Shown here piece by piece: positions 25,706-35,782 of a DNA stretch of 64,000 nt (positions are counted from its first letter, which is position 1; each line of letters starts with the position of its first letter). The DNA is from Sellimonas caecigallum. Its GTDB lineage: Bacteria; Bacillota; Clostridia; Lachnospirales; Lachnospiraceae. The DNA is taken from contig NZ_VIRV01000001.1 of the NCBI RefSeq assembly GCF_019754295.1, positions 372,001 through 436,000 of the forward strand, read 5' to 3'. The translations under genes were made by a program, and so were the position numbers. The notes beneath the pieces are model-generated. The model did no database searches. It was not told the origin of the DNA and saw nothing but the letters and a program-made list of their open reading frames with translations.

Positions 25706-28540
25706 TTATTTTTTCTTAAGGAATGGGGCAAGATATTGTCCTGTGTAGGATTGCGGACATTTTACAATTTCCTCCGGGGTGCCTTGCGCAATGACAGTAC
25801 CACCTTTGTCTCCGCCTTCCGGACCCATGTCGATGATGTAGTCCGCCGTCTTGATGACATCCAGGTTATGTTCAATAACGATGACCGTATTGCCATCCGC
25901 CGCAAGTCTGCGCAAAATCTCAGTCAGTTTATGAACATCCGCAAAGTGCAGTCCTGTCGTCGGCTCATCCAGGATGTAGACCGTCTTTCCGGTACTTCTT
26001 TTACTGAGCTCTGCCGCCAGCTTGATCCTCTGCGCTTCCCCTCCGGAAAGTGTGGTAGACGGTTGTCCAAGACGGATATAGGAGAGACCCACATCATACA
26101 GTGTCTCCATTTTTCTCCGTATACTTGGCACATTTTCAAAAAATTCCAGCGCCTCTTCCACTGTCATATTCAGCACATCGTAAATACTCTTTCCTTTGTA
26201 TTTGACTTCCAGTGTCTCCCTGTTATAGCGTTTTCCATGACATACTTCGCACGGTACATATACATCCGGGAGGAAATGCATCTCAATCTTCAGTATCCCA
26301 TCCCCACTGCAGGCCTCACACCTTCCGCCTTTCACATTAAAGCTGAATCTTCCTTTTTTGTAACCTCTGGCCTTTGCATCTGCTGTAGCGGCAAAGAGAT
26401 CTCGGATCAGATCAAAAACTCCGGTATATGTTGCGGGGTTTGATCTCGGCGTGCGCCCAATCGGCGACTGATCGATATCAATTACCTTGTCGAGTTTCTC
26501 CAGTCCCTTGATCTCCCGGTGTTTTCCCGGTATGACTCTTGCGTGGTTCAGTACTTTGGCAAGCGTTTTGTACAATACTTCATTTACGAGGGAACTCTTT
26601 CCGGAACCTGACACTCCGGTCACGCAAGTCATAATGCCAAGCGGAATATCCACATCGACATTTTTCAGATTATTTTCTTTTGCTCCTCTGATTTTCAGGA
26701 ATCCCGATGGTTTGGCACGTTCATCTGGTACCGGGATCCTGATCCTCCCGCTCAAATACTCCCCTGTGATCGATCCCGGAGTGTCCATGATCTCCTGTGC
26801 AGTCCCCTGAGCCACGACTTCTCCACCGTGTTCGCCCGCCCCCGGTCCGATATCCACAATATGGTCTGCCGCAAGCATCGTATCTTCATCATGCTCTACC
26901 ACGATCAGTGTATTTCCAAGATCACGTAGATGCTGCAAAGTCTTCAGGAGCTTATCGTTATCCCTCTGATGAAGGCCGATGCTCGGCTCATCCAGAATAT
27001 AAGCCACCCCGACAAGACCAGATCCGATCTGCGTGGCCAGCCGGATCCTCTGTGCCTCCCCGCCGGAAAGCGTCCCGGTCGCCCTTGCCAAAGTAAGATA
27101 ATCCAGTCCTACATCCATCAAAAATCCGATCCTTGCACGGATTTCTTTGAGAATCTGCCCTCCGATCAGCTCCTGCGTATGAGTCAGCTTCAGTTGCTCC
27201 AGAAATTGCTGCAGATTTTCGATGGACATAGATGTCACTTCGTAAATATTTTTGTCCCCTACTGTCACAGCCAACGCCTCTTTCTTCAGCCTTTGGCCTT
27301 TGCAGGCGTGGCAAGGCGTGATCCTCATAAATGTCTCATACTCCGCCTTCATTGCCTCCGATCCTGTTTCGCGGTATCTCCTCTCGACATTTTTGATCAG
27401 TCCGTCAAAAGCGACATCGTATATTCCCTCTCCGCGCTGTCCCTTGTACCGAACTTTGACTTCTTTCCCGTTTGTTCCGTAAAGAAGGATATCATGGACC
27501 TTTTTCGGGTATTCTTCAAACGGAGTATCCAGATCAAATCCATATTCTTCACACAGCCCTCTCAAAATGGCATTTGTAAAACTGGACGGATCTGTGCAGG
27601 ACTGCCATCCCATGACTGCGATCGCACCCTGATTGATACTCAGCGACTTATCCGGTATCATCAGCTCTTCGTCAAATTCCATCTTATACCCAAGACCGAA
27701 ACATTCCGGACAGGCCCCAAATGGGTTGTTGAAAGAAAAGCTTCTCGGCTCGATCTCATCGATACTGATACCGCAGTCCGGACAGGAGAAACTCTGGCTG
27801 AAATTGATCGGCTCCCCACCAATCACATCCACTGTCATAAGTCCTTCCGCCAGAGAAAGAACGGTCTCAATGGAATCTGTCAGACGTTTTTCGATACCCG
27901 GCTTTACGACAAGACGGTCCACGACGATTTCTATGTTGTGCTTAATATTCTTTTCAAGAGAAATCTCCTCTGTCAATTCATACATATTCCCATCGATACG
28001 CACACGCACGTACCCGCTCTTTTTCGCCTTTTCCAAAAGCTTTGCGTGCGTCCCCTTCCGTCCTCTCACGACCGGCGCCAGGAGCTGAATCTTTGTCCTT
28101 TCCGGAAGTTCCATGATCTGATCCGTCATCTGATCTACCGTCTGTTTTTTGATCTCCTTTCCACAGACCGGACAGTGCGGAATACCGATCCGCGCGTACA
28201 AAAGCCGAAAATAGTCGTATATTTCCGTTACCGTTCCTACCGTGGAACGAGGGTTTCTGTTGGTGGATTTCTGGTCGATGGAAATCGCCGGAGAAAGTCC
28301 CTCTATGTTCTCCACATTTGGCTTTTCCATCTGTCCGAGAAACTGTCTCGCGTAAGAGGAAAGTGATTCCATATATCTTCTCTGCCCTTCCGCATAGATC
28401 GTGTCAAAGGCAAGGGAAGATTTCCCGGACCCGCTAAGTCCGGTGAGAACGACCAGTTCATTCCTCGGAATGTCCAGGTCGATATTTTTCAGATTGTGTT
28501 CATTTGCTCCGCGTATACGGATATATTGCCTGTTCTCCAT
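25706..28540 (-). CDS. uvrA: Excinuclease ABC subunit A
   Basis: 944 residues, full length. Nucleotide excision repair damage-sensing ATPase. Two ABC ATPase modules are visible: Walker [11 protein letters not shown] near residue 34 and [10 protein letters not shown] near residue 640, each with an LSGGEAQRI signature (about 490 and 830). The zinc modules are seen in CPVCGKE, CPDCGIS/CPECFG and the second-half CEACSG/CEVCHG. The ATG follows GCAGGAG. It lies 34 bases downstream of uvrB, so the two repair genes form an operon, which is a common arrangement in Clostridia. No terminator of convincing strength follows. Confidence 0.97.
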   Translation of the reverse strand: MENRQYIRIRGANEHNLKNIDLDIPRNELVVLTGLSGSGKSSLAFDTIYAEGQRRYMESLSSYARQFLGQMEKPNVENIEGLSPAISIDQKSTNRNPRSTVGTVTEIYDYFRLLYARIGIPHCPVCGKEIKKQTVDQMTDQIMELPERTKIQLLAPVVRGRKGTHAKLLEKAKKSGYVRVRIDGNMYELTEEISLEKNIKHNIEIVVDRLVVKPGIEKRLTDSIETVLSLAEGLMTVDVIGGEPINFSQSFSCPDCGISIDEIEPRSFSFNNPFGACPECFGLGYKMEFDEELMIPDKSLSINQGAIAVMGWQSCTDPSSFTNAILRGLCEEYGFDLDTPFEEYPKKVHDILLYGTNGKEVKVRYKGQRGEGIYDVAFDGLIKNVERRYRETGSEAMKAEYETFMRITPCHACKGQRLKKEALAVTVGDKNIYEVTSMSIENLQQFLEQLKLTHTQELIGGQILKEIRARIGFLMDVGLDYLTLARATGTLSGGEAQRIRLATQIGSGLVGVAYILDEPSIGLHQRDNDKLLKTLQHLRDLGNTLIVVEHDEDTMLAADHIVDIGPGAGEHGGEVVAQGTAQEIMDTPGSITGEYLSGRIRIPVPDERAKPSGFLKIRGAKENNLKNVDVDIPLGIMTCVTGVSGSGKSSLVNEVLYKTLAKVLNHARVIPGKHREIKGLEKLDKVIDIDQSPIGRTPRSNPATYTGVFDLIRDLFAATADAKARGYKKGRFSFNVKGGRCEACSGDGILKIEMHFLPDVYVPCEVCHGKRYNRETLEVKYKGKSIYDVLNMTVEEALEFFENVPSIRRKMETLYDVGLSYIRLGQPSTTLSGGEAQRIKLAAELSKRSTGKTVYILDEPTTGLHFADVHKLTEILRRLAADGNTVIVIEHNLDVIKTADYIIDMGPEGGDKGGTVIAQGTPEEIVKCPQSYTGQYLAPFLKKK

Positions 28541-28574
28541 GTTTTTCTCCTGCTCTTTTCTCTGTCAAAATTTA

Positions 28575-30560
28575 TCATATCAGCTCGTTCAGCTGCTGTT
28601 TTAGCTCGATCATCTTATCCCGAAGTTCGGCCGCCGTCTCAAAATCAAGTTCTGCCGCCGCTTTTTTCATCTGCTTCGTAAGGTCTTTGATCAGTTTTTC
28701 CAACTCTTCCCGGCTCATGGATTCCGGATCTTTTTCCATAATGTATTCTTGTTTTGCCACCTTCTTGGAAATACTGATGAGATCCCGCACCGCTTTCTGT
28801 ATCGTCTTCGGTGTAATGCCGTGCTCTTCATTGTATTTCATCTGCACAGCGCGTCTTCGTTTTGTCTCTTCGATGGCGATCCGCATAGAATCCGTGATGG
28901 TATCCGCGTACATGATCACATGTCCTTCTGCATTTCTGGCTGCACGCCCGATGGTCTGGATCAGGGATGTCTCTGAACGAAGGAATCCCTCTTTGTCCGC
29001 ATCCAGGATTGCCACCAGCGTAATCTCCGGGATATCCAGCCCTTCCCTCAAAAGGTTGATCCCGACAAGCACATCAAATACATCCAGGCGCATGTCCCGG
29101 ATGATCTCCGTCCTCTCCAGTGTATCGATATCGGAATGCAGGTATCGCACCCGTATGCCCAATTCCCGCATATAGTCTGTCAGATCTTCCGCCATCCGTT
29201 TCGTCAGCGTCGTGATCAGAACTTTATTCTTCTTTTCTACTTCTTTATTTACTTCTCCCACAAGATCATCGATCTGGCCTTCCACCGGTCTGACCTCTAC
29301 TTCCGGATCAAGAAGCCCTGTCGGGCGGATAACCTGTTCAGCCCGGAGAAGTTCGTTTTTCTCCTCATAAGGCCCCGGTGTGGCAGACACAAACATGACC
29401 TGATCGATCTTGCTTTCAAACTCTTCAAAATTGAGGGGACGGTTGTCCTTTGCCGACGGCAGCCTGAAACCATAGTTTACGAGCGTCGTCTTTCTGGACT
29501 GATCTCCATGGTACATCCCTCCGATCTGAGGGATCGTCTTGTGAGACTCGTCGATGATCATCAGAAAATCATCCGGGAAATAGTCCAAAAGTGTGTGCGG
29601 AGGTTCCCCTTCTGCAAGCCCGGTCAGATGACGGGAATAGTTTTCAATCCCCGAACAAAATCCGGTTTCCCGGAGCATCTCGATGTCAAAGTTCGTCCTC
29701 TCAGAAATCCTCTGAGCCTCCAAAAGCTTATCTTCTCCTTTGAAAAACTGAATTTGCTTTTCAAGCTCATCCTCTATTTCTTTTATCGCCCTGTCCATGT
29801 TCTCTTTTGATACAACATAGTGGGATGCCGGAAAGATAGCAATATGATTCAGCTCATTTTTGATCTCTCCGGTCAAAACATCTACTTCTGTTATTCTGTC
29901 AACTTCATCTCCAAAAAATTCCACCCGGATGATATTTTCCTCCGCTCCGGCTGGAAATACTTCCACAACATCCCCGTGTACACGGAAAGTTCCCCGTTTG
30001 AAATCCATATCATTTCTGTCATACTGAATGTCAATCAGCTTCCGTATCACATCATCCCTGTCTTTGATCATGCCCGGCCGGAGAGAAATGACCATCTCCT
30101 GGTAATCGATAGGACTTCCCAGACCGTAAATACAGGACACACTGGCCACAATGATGACGTCCCGTCTCTCAGAAAGCGCTGCAGTAGCCGAATGGCGAAG
30201 TTTGTCTATCTCGTCATTGATGGCGGAATCTTTTGCAATGTAAGTGTCGGATGACGGTACGTAAGCCTCCGGCTGGTAATAATCATAGTAGGAGACAAAA
30301 TATTCCACTGCGTTGTTTGGAAAAAATTCCTTAAATTCTCCGTAAAGCTGTGCCGCCAGAGTCTTATTGTGGGCGATGATGATCGTCGGTTTGTTTAACT
30401 GCTGGATGACGTTGGCCATCGTAAACGTTTTTCCGGATCCCGTAACTCCCAGGAGGGTCTCACACTGATTGCCTTCCCGAAACCCTTTGACAAGCTGTTC
30501 GATCGCCTGAGGCTGGTCGCCGGTTGGTTTGTATTCTGATACTAATTCAAAATGGTCCAT
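28575..30560 (-). CDS. uvrB: Excinuclease ABC subunit B
   Basis: 661 residues from ATG 30560, with GAGGAG 6 bases upstream; the frame extends to 30578 without a better site. The helicase-like damage verification subunit shows Walker [11 protein letters not shown] near residue 40, the DNA-gripping beta-hairpin [12 protein letters not shown], the DEAH-like DESHKT motif, helicase motif VI in QTIGRAARN, and a C-terminal UVR domain (about 620-655) that contacts UvrA and UvrC. No SOS box search was decisive by eye. Followed immediately by uvrA. Confidence 0.97.
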   Translation of the reverse strand: MDHFELVSEYKPTGDQPQAIEQLVKGFREGNQCETLLGVTGSGKTFTMANVIQQLNKPTIIIAHNKTLAAQLYGEFKEFFPNNAVEYFVSYYDYYQPEAYVPSSDTYIAKDSAINDEIDKLRHSATAALSERRDVIIVASVSCIYGLGSPIDYQEMVISLRPGMIKDRDDVIRKLIDIQYDRNDMDFKRGTFRVHGDVVEVFPAGAEENIIRVEFFGDEVDRITEVDVLTGEIKNELNHIAIFPASHYVVSKENMDRAIKEIEDELEKQIQFFKGEDKLLEAQRISERTNFDIEMLRETGFCSGIENYSRHLTGLAEGEPPHTLLDYFPDDFLMIIDESHKTIPQIGGMYHGDQSRKTTLVNYGFRLPSAKDNRPLNFEEFESKIDQVMFVSATPGPYEEKNELLRAEQVIRPTGLLDPEVEVRPVEGQIDDLVGEVNKEVEKKNKVLITTLTKRMAEDLTDYMRELGIRVRYLHSDIDTLERTEIIRDMRLDVFDVLVGINLLREGLDIPEITLVAILDADKEGFLRSETSLIQTIGRAARNAEGHVIMYADTITDSMRIAIEETKRRRAVQMKYNEEHGITPKTIQKAVRDLISISKKVAKQEYIMEKDPESMSREELEKLIKDLTKQMKKAAAELDFETAAELRDKMIELKQQLNELI

Positions 30561-30625
30561 ATTATTCTCCTCAAACAAAATAAATCTACAACATACTATT
30601 TACCCATCTGCCCGCTCCTTTGCAC

Positions 30626-30634
30626 ATTATAGCA
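30626..30634 (-). promoter_or_regulatory. Extended -10 promoter of uvrBA
   Basis: The minus strand reads TGCTATAAT about 65 bases before the uvrB ATG. A second candidate lies 15 bases further upstream, with -35 TTGCTT (30664-30669), 17 bases, and -10 TATAAT (30641-30646). One or both may serve the uvrB-uvrA operon. Confidence 0.6.
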
Positions 30635-30667
30635 AATATAATTATAAAAGTATATAGTACGCAAAGC

Positions 30668-30706
30668 AAAAAAGTACAAATGTTCGATTCCACACTTGTA
30701 CTTTTT
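30668..30706 (-). terminator. Intrinsic terminator after OLD-like ATPase
   Basis: An 11-base stem (AAAAAGTACAA pairing with TTGTACTTTTT), extended by TGT/ACA inside the loop, and a T-run form a hairpin just after the stop at 30720. The symmetric A/T flanks would allow action in both directions. Confidence 0.75.
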
Positions 30707-30719
30707 CGTATCTCACTAT

Positions 30720-32570
30720 TTACTTCTTTTTGCTTTCAAAGTAGAGGAACCGCTCGATAGAATCCAGAATATCCTTGAAATCATCCCGCGGTGCAATGTC
30801 GATGTATCGTTTCAGCAGCTCGGTTTCCTGCTTTTTATATCTGCCGTAAAAAATATCGTAAAGGTTGTGCCCCCGCATGTGGATGCGGATATCTTCCATA
30901 TGCTTTTTCACATCTTCCTCGGTACGGATTTCTTCTCCGATTACTTCCCTGAGTTTCCTGCCGCTTTTGATCTTGTACAGATACTGATTCCATTTTTCCA
31001 GAAAGATACGGTAAAATGCCTCTTCATCTTCAATAATGCCAAGCTGCGCCATCACTTTCGGATTCAAAAAGTAGTTCTCAAAAGAATAATATTTGAGAAT
31101 GAGAACATTTTGTTCTGTCACTCGCGGAAGCTTGTCGGCATCTTCTCTGTTTCTTTCTTCATAGTAACGGCAAAGCTGATATTTCAGTATTTCACTGTCT
31201 TTTCCGTCTCCGTCCCTTATCATGAGAAAATTATCTCTCAGATAGATCTGATTCATATATTTGAGATTGGCATATGTTTTTATGTTCGTACAGCTGTTTG
31301 TCGTGATGATGGCAATACGGGACGGCTTCCCATCTTCATCGTACGTCTCGGAATAATACTTCCGGATAAGAAGCGGAAGTCTGCTCTTATCCTGCTTTCC
31401 CTCCACAATAAAAACAAAATTCACATTCATCAGATCATTTGCCGAGTATCCCAGATCGTCCAGCACCGCGCTGATATCGGTCTTTTCATACACAAAGGAA
31501 AATCCGTCTTCTCCCCTCGCGATCTGTCGGATCTGTTTGCTGTTGAAGTTGGCCAAAAGATCCGGCGCATGGGTGGAAAAGACAACCTGGCTCTTTCTGG
31601 AAAGACGGTAAAGAATATCTCCGGACACCTTCTGGAGGGTTGGGTGGAGATAAATCTCGGGGTCTTCCACAAGGATGAGATCCAGACTTTCCTCTTTTTC
31701 TTCCTTATAGGTTTCCAAAAGTGAAAGCATGTAGATGCTTCGCATCCCTTTCCCCATTGTATGGACCGGGCGGGGCTGTTTCTGCCCGTCATTGCATATT
31801 TCCGCTGTCACGCTGAGCATTTTTTCCATATCACGGCTCATGGAGTAACGAATCCTGTCCTTTCCGCCGTTTTTTTGAAAAGTTGCATTTACTTTCTGGG
31901 AAAAGGTGTCGAGATTGAGATTGTAAAGTTTGTATTCCAAAAGTTTGGCCGCCTCGAATGCGTTTAGTTCTTCCGTTGTTTTCTTGTTAATCAGCCCGAT
32001 GCAGGAAAAACAGTGATTGCACATCTTTGCCCGATCAAACATACAGCACCCTGACCGCATCTGCTTTAAAAGCTCATCCTCCTGCATCATCAAGAGATCT
32101 TCCTGAAAATGCTCCAGGCTTCGATCTGTTCCGATATCGTACACTTTGGGGAATACTTCCCGGAGATACGGATTATTTTTCTGAATACCGTCACTGTAAC
32201 GGATTTTTCCTTCTCTGTTTGCCACATACTCAAAAGAGAGCAGGCCATTGTGGAAAGACGGCAGCTTCGCACAAAAATCCTTAAACCATGCTTCGTATCT
32301 TCGATACCCGCTTATACATCCATGATCGTGCAGTATTTTCAGATCTTCCTCTTCTATCTTCAGTGTGACAGCAATCTCAATATTCGGATAATCTTCCTGA
32401 TAATCTTCTTTTCGGATTTCATAAATACCGCTTACCGCCCGTATCGCATCCAGAACAGCTGTTTTTCCCGTACTGTTCTGTCCTACAAGGATCAGCGCAT
32501 TTTCAATTCCTGAAAGATGCAGTTCCTGTATGGATCTAAAATTTCGGATTCTAAGTTCTGCTATCTGCAC
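30720..32570 (-). CDS. OLD-family ATPase with TOPRIM domain
   Basis: 616 residues from GTG 32570 (AAGGAG 10 bases upstream). An ABC/SMC-type ATPase half has Walker A GQNSTGKT (30-37), Walker B LILVEDPE (298-305) and an H-loop His in VFSTHAPD (334). A TOPRIM nuclease-like half follows, with Glu390 in FIVEGKQD and acidic residues in RDGDGKD (453-458). This ATPase-plus-TOPRIM order defines OLD proteins, known from phage P2 Old and the Gabija GajA nuclease. An unusual Cys group (175, 176, 184, 187, 190) sits in the ATPase insertion. It is 15 bases after the LCP gene and ends in a terminator; no helicase partner is adjacent. Repair or phage-defence function is inference. Confidence 0.8.
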   Translation of the reverse strand: MQIAELRIRNFRSIQELHLSGIENALILVGQNSTGKTAVLDAIRAVSGIYEIRKEDYQEDYPNIEIAVTLKIEEEDLKILHDHGCISGYRRYEAWFKDFCAKLPSFHNGLLSFEYVANREGKIRYSDGIQKNNPYLREVFPKVYDIGTDRSLEHFQEDLLMMQEDELLKQMRSGCCMFDRAKMCNHCFSCIGLINKKTTEELNAFEAAKLLEYKLYNLNLDTFSQKVNATFQKNGGKDRIRYSMSRDMEKMLSVTAEICNDGQKQPRPVHTMGKGMRSIYMLSLLETYKEEKEESLDLILVEDPEIYLHPTLQKVSGDILYRLSRKSQVVFSTHAPDLLANFNSKQIRQIARGEDGFSFVYEKTDISAVLDDLGYSANDLMNVNFVFIVEGKQDKSRLPLLIRKYYSETYDEDGKPSRIAIITTNSCTNIKTYANLKYMNQIYLRDNFLMIRDGDGKDSEILKYQLCRYYEERNREDADKLPRVTEQNVLILKYYSFENYFLNPKVMAQLGIIEDEEAFYRIFLEKWNQYLYKIKSGRKLREVIGEEIRTEEDVKKHMEDIRIHMRGHNLYDIFYGRYKKQETELLKRYIDIAPRDDFKDILDSIERFLYFESKKK

Positions 32571-32585
32571 AGCTTCACTCTCCTT

Positions 32586-34034
32586 TTATTTCCCCTCCTC
32601 CACGGCATTGATCTTATCCCGGATATCGGCTACAGAAGCTTCGTCCGGTATCGTCACATATAAGGTGCCTCCGGAATAAGAGTAGCAATATTTTCTTGCC
32701 GACGTACCCTCTGCCGCCACAGATGTCACATTCCATCCGTTCAGTCCTGTCAGCTGGGCTCGTACAAGTTCCTGGAGCTGTTTTGTCGTCATATTTGTCT
32801 CCGTATTTCCGCTTACCTGATCGATCAGTTTTGGTCCTTTGATCAAAATCGATGGAGACATGGCCTTTTTGATCATTGCCTCGATGACTGCCTGCTGGTT
32901 CTTTCCTCTCTGGTTATCCCCATCTTCCAGGGCATGCCGCTCCCTTACAAAAGCCAGCGCCTCCTGCCCGTTAAAATGATTGAGTCCTTTCTCTACGTGC
33001 ATGACAAGTCCGGACTCTTCCCCGGTGTCAAACTCCAGCTCTGATTTCACGTCAATCCCTCCAAGGGTATCTACCATCTGGATCAACGATGTAAAGTTCA
33101 CTCGCACATAGAAAGGAATATCTACTTCATATAAATTCTCCAGTGTGGCGATGGAAGTTCCTATTCCATAATTTCCTGCATGGGTCAATTTGTCTTTCTG
33201 ACCTTCGGACACACCCGGAATCTCCACATAGTAATCACGCGGCGTCGTAACAAGAAGCACTTCTTTTGTTTTCGGGTTTACTGTAGCGATGATGTTCACA
33301 TCACTTCTGCTCTGCTGCGTGATTTCCCCGTACACATCGATACCACTGATATATACACTGAATGGTTCCTGAGAGACATCGATCCCCGCCGCCTTTTCTG
33401 TGAGTTCCGGAGCCTCATTTCCATCTGTGATCTTGCCAAGTGCAGATCGCACCTCATACATGAAAAAAGAGCTCGCCACAAGGATCGCGCTAAGCGCTAG
33501 CCCTAACAGCGTCCCAAGGAAACGTTTTGGGCGGAAGCCGTTCTGCATCCGGTAAACACCAAGCGCCAGAAGCAAAAGGACTATGGATGCAATCCCAAGA
33601 TATAACCACGGAAACATACCGAGATATACTGCTGATAACAGAAACAATACCGTTGCAAAAAGCTGGATCAGAAGGATCAGTCGTCCTGCTTTTTTCCTTC
33701 TTACCGGCTTTTGATATCTTTCGCCCCGGCCTGAAGGTGCAGTCCTCTCTGGTCTTTTTCTTCTCTTTTCATAGCGGAAATCCAGATCCTCCGGCATTCT
33801 TCTCCTGCGAGGTCTGTACTCTTCCTCCTCATATGTATCATAACGTCCGTACGGCTGATCATAATCATCGTATGTGTACCGTTCTTCCTCATACCTTCTC
33901 CTAACCCGTCTTCCATCTCCCCTTGATGACGGATCTGGTCTTCTTCGATTCGGCCCTGTCTGACGATTCATTCGCTTTCTCCGCTCCATCGCCCTTTCAT
34001 AGGCCTCTCTTTCTTTCCGACTCATTTTACTCAT
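32586..34034 (-). CDS. LytR-CpsA-Psr (LCP) family glycopolymer transferase with long Arg/Tyr/Glu-rich cytoplasmic tail
   Basis: 482 residues. LCP proteins attach wall teichoic acids or capsule-like polymers to peptidoglycan at the outer membrane face. The LCP catalytic domain (about 225-400) shows SRSDVNIIATV, TTPRDYYVEIPG, KLTHAGNYG and ALAFVRERH, including the conserved Asp/Arg residues. Unlike the usual single-helix form, there are three hydrophobic segments (about 120-140, 145-165 and 172-195). The first 115 residues are low-complexity and rich in Arg, Tyr, Asp and Glu. The gene has a strong own promoter. The rhamnose/galactofuranose polymer encoded at the start of the window is an obvious possible substrate, but other polymers are equally possible. 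Confidence 0.9.
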   Translation of the reverse strand: MSKMSRKEREAYERAMERRKRMNRQTGPNRRRPDPSSRGDGRRVRRRYEEERYTYDDYDQPYGRYDTYEEEEYRPRRRRMPEDLDFRYEKRRKRPERTAPSGRGERYQKPVRRKKAGRLILLIQLFATVLFLLSAVYLGMFPWLYLGIASIVLLLLALGVYRMQNGFRPKRFLGTLLGLALSAILVASSFFMYEVRSALGKITDGNEAPELTEKAAGIDVSQEPFSVYISGIDVYGEITQQSRSDVNIIATVNPKTKEVLLVTTPRDYYVEIPGVSEGQKDKLTHAGNYGIGTSIATLENLYEVDIPFYVRVNFTSLIQMVDTLGGIDVKSELEFDTGEESGLVMHVEKGLNHFNGQEALAFVRERHALEDGDNQRGKNQQAVIEAMIKKAMSPSILIKGPKLIDQVSGNTETNMTTKQLQELVRAQLTGLNGWNVTSVAAEGTSARKYCYSYSGGTLYVTIPDEASVADIRDKINAVEEGK

Positions 34035-34079
34035 ATTTCACTGCCCTTTTCTATTATTTATTCCCATATTGACGGTATG

Positions 34080-34109
34080 ATTATATCTCCAAACCACTTG
34101 CAAAGTCAA
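34080..34109 (-). promoter_or_regulatory. Sigma-A promoter of LCP-OLD operon
   Basis: On the minus strand -35 TTGACT (34104-34109), 18-base spacer, -10 TATAAT (34080-34085), about 45 bases before the LCP ATG and directly after the terminator of the kinase-like gene. Confidence 0.75.
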
Positions 34110-34140
34110 CTTTTCCGGCGGAATTTGGCTTCTGAAACAT

Positions 34141-34171
34141 AAAACTGAGGGTGTTTATGACCCTCAGTTTC
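34141..34171 (-). terminator. Intrinsic terminator after cytidylate-kinase-like gene
   Basis: An 11-bp stem AAACTGAGGGT/ACCCTCAGTTT with a 7-base loop, followed on the minus strand by TTTTATG. It separates the kinase-like gene from the LCP promoter. Confidence 0.75.
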
Positions 34172-34187
34172 TATTATCCGTTCAAGT

Positions 34188-34823
34188 TTATTTTTCACGG
34201 CTCTCCCATTTTCTGTAGATGGCTTCCATTGCATCGACAACACCGCCAACTCCAAGCAGGCTTGCGTTAAAAAGCATTCCATGGGCAGAAATACTTCCCC
34301 ACTCCCGTCCTGTATGTGCCTCGTAGTAAGTTTTTCTCTCCCGGTCCATCTTTTTGATCTTATCCCAGGCCTGTTTTTCATTCAAACCGTAGATCTTCAT
34401 AATTCTGCGGATCCGGTCTTCTTTGTATGCGCAGATAAACGTGTGGATGCAGTTACTGTAATCTCCCAATATATAATCCGCACATCGTCCTACAAAAATG
34501 CACGGACCTCTTGCCGCCAGCTTAGTGATGATGGCAGACTGCGCTTCATAAACTTTGTCGCTCAATGGTACTCCATCGCTGTTTTCATTGATAAACACTG
34601 TGTAATCTTTCATGTTCACAACATATGCCGAAAGAAATTTCCCAAGTATCGTCTCGTCAACTTTCGCCGCAGCTTCCTGGCTGATAGAAAGTTCCCGTGC
34701 AGCCATGGAGATTAGATTATTGTCATAAAGCGGAATGTCAAGCCTTTCCGAAAGACGGTTTCCGATCTCATGCCCTCCGCTTCCGAACTGTCTTCCTATT
34801 GTAATGATGGTACTGTTGGTCAT
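34188..34823 (-). CDS. Cytidylate kinase-like family protein
   Basis: 211 residues. The fold and N-terminal loop (TIGRQFGSGGHEIGNRL, about residues 8-24) match the cytidylate kinase-like family common in gut Firmicutes, not the housekeeping Cmk. The P-loop lacks the usual Gly-Lys-Ser/Thr: where Lys is expected there is Gly-His, so CMP kinase activity is uncertain. Later regions (CIFVGRCADYIL and RIRRIMKIYGL) fit the nucleotide monophosphate kinase lid and Arg positions. The ATG has AAAGGAG. The gene lies 75 bases after the SDR gene, and no promoter is seen in that gap, so the two may be cotranscribed. Confidence 0.75.
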   Translation of the reverse strand: MTNSTIITIGRQFGSGGHEIGNRLSERLDIPLYDNNLISMAARELSISQEAAAKVDETILGKFLSAYVVNMKDYTVFINENSDGVPLSDKVYEAQSAIITKLAARGPCIFVGRCADYILGDYSNCIHTFICAYKEDRIRRIMKIYGLNEKQAWDKIKKMDRERKTYYEAHTGREWGSISAHGMLFNASLLGVGGVVDAMEAIYRKWESREK

Positions 34824-34898
34824 GCTATCATCTCCTTTTGTCCACTCGTGCGGATCTCTTCTATCCGCCTGCCAACTGCCCTTCCTTACACTGTTGCT

Positions 34899-35642
34899 CT
34901 AAACTCTTGTAGCACCGTCCACAGAAAGCACTGCTCCCGAGATATAGGACGCAAGATCACTGGCCAGGAAAAGAAATGCATTCGCGATATCTTCCGGTTC
35001 GCCGATCCGCCGAAGCGGGATCGTCTGAATCAGCGGCTGAATCATGGCATCCGGCAATGCAGCCACCATATCCGTCTTTGTGATACCCGGCGCCACCGCA
35101 TTGACCCTGATATTGCTCGGTCCCAATTCCCTTGCGAGGGAAATTGTCATTCCGTTTACCGCAAACTTACTTGTCGGATATCCGACACCAGACGGCTGTC
35201 CACTGATGCTGACCATGGAACTTGTATTTAAAATACAGCCTCCGCCTTGTTCTTTCATGATCTTCACTGTCGGCTGGATCGTGTAGAACAACGCCTTCAC
35301 ATTCAGGTTCATAATCTTGTCAAAATCTGCCGGATCATAATCTTCTATTCTCGTACTCTGTGAAATCCCTGCGTTGTTGACAAGAACATCGATCTTTCCA
35401 AATTTTTCCTTTACTTTTCCGATTGCATCCGCCACCTGATCCGCATCTCCAAGATCCGGCCATGCCCCTTCTACAGTCCAGTTCGGATTTTCCGTTTTGA
35501 GGCTATCCACTGCTTTCTTGACCGTCTCTTCTCTGGAACCGAAAAGTACAACCTTTGCACCGTTCTCCAGGAATTTTTTTACTGTAGCAAATCCGATTCC
35601 TCTTGTGCCTCCTGTTACAACTGCAACTTTCCCTTTTAACAT
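34899..35642 (-). CDS. Short-chain dehydrogenase/reductase (BaiA/FabG-like)
   Basis: 247 residues, classical SDR. The cofactor motif is TGGTRGIGFA (residues 10-19), then NNAGIS, the catalytic Ser in NTSSMVS and YPTSK with Tyr/Lys, and the C-terminal SVDGATR. By eye, the TGGTRGIGFA, SREET, GVGYPxSK and FLFLASDLAS stretches are closer to the BaiA 3-alpha-hydroxysteroid dehydrogenases of bile-acid-converting Lachnospiraceae than to typical FabG (which usually has TGASRGIG). No fatty-acid synthesis genes flank it, which argues against the FAS II FabG. The true substrate (hydroxysteroid, other alcohol or 3-oxoacyl) cannot be settled by sequence. Start ATG has AAGGAGG. Confidence 0.85.
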   Translation of the reverse strand: MLKGKVAVVTGGTRGIGFATVKKFLENGAKVVLFGSREETVKKAVDSLKTENPNWTVEGAWPDLGDADQVADAIGKVKEKFGKIDVLVNNAGISQSTRIEDYDPADFDKIMNLNVKALFYTIQPTVKIMKEQGGGCILNTSSMVSISGQPSGVGYPTSKFAVNGMTISLARELGPSNIRVNAVAPGITKTDMVAALPDAMIQPLIQTIPLRRIGEPEDIANAFLFLASDLASYISGAVLSVDGATRV

Positions 35643-35693
35643 TTCTCTGCCTCCTTTTTATTCGTCTTTTCCGTTTTCAGTATATTTTTCTAT

Positions 35694-35702
35694 ATTATAT
35701 CA
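35694..35702 (-). promoter_or_regulatory. Extended -10 promoter of SDR gene
   Basis: The minus strand reads TGATATAAT about 50 bases before the SDR ATG, an extended -10 element; the -35 region (ATGAAA at 17 bases) is poor. Confidence 0.5.
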
Positions 35703-35782
35703 TACTTTCTTGATATTTTCATTTTAATATACTACTAATTTGACGATTTTTGCATTACTGGCAGAGCTTTGGACTGCTTACA

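Noticed and set aside
26930-28366. 478-codon plus-strand open frame opposite uvrA
   Set aside because: It is antisense to a full-length conserved gene, has no ribosome site or recognisable domain, and follows from the codon pattern of uvrA.
34824-34898. Terminator between the SDR and kinase-like genes
   Set aside because: A GCGGAT/ATCCGC hairpin exists but no T-run follows; transcription could continue.
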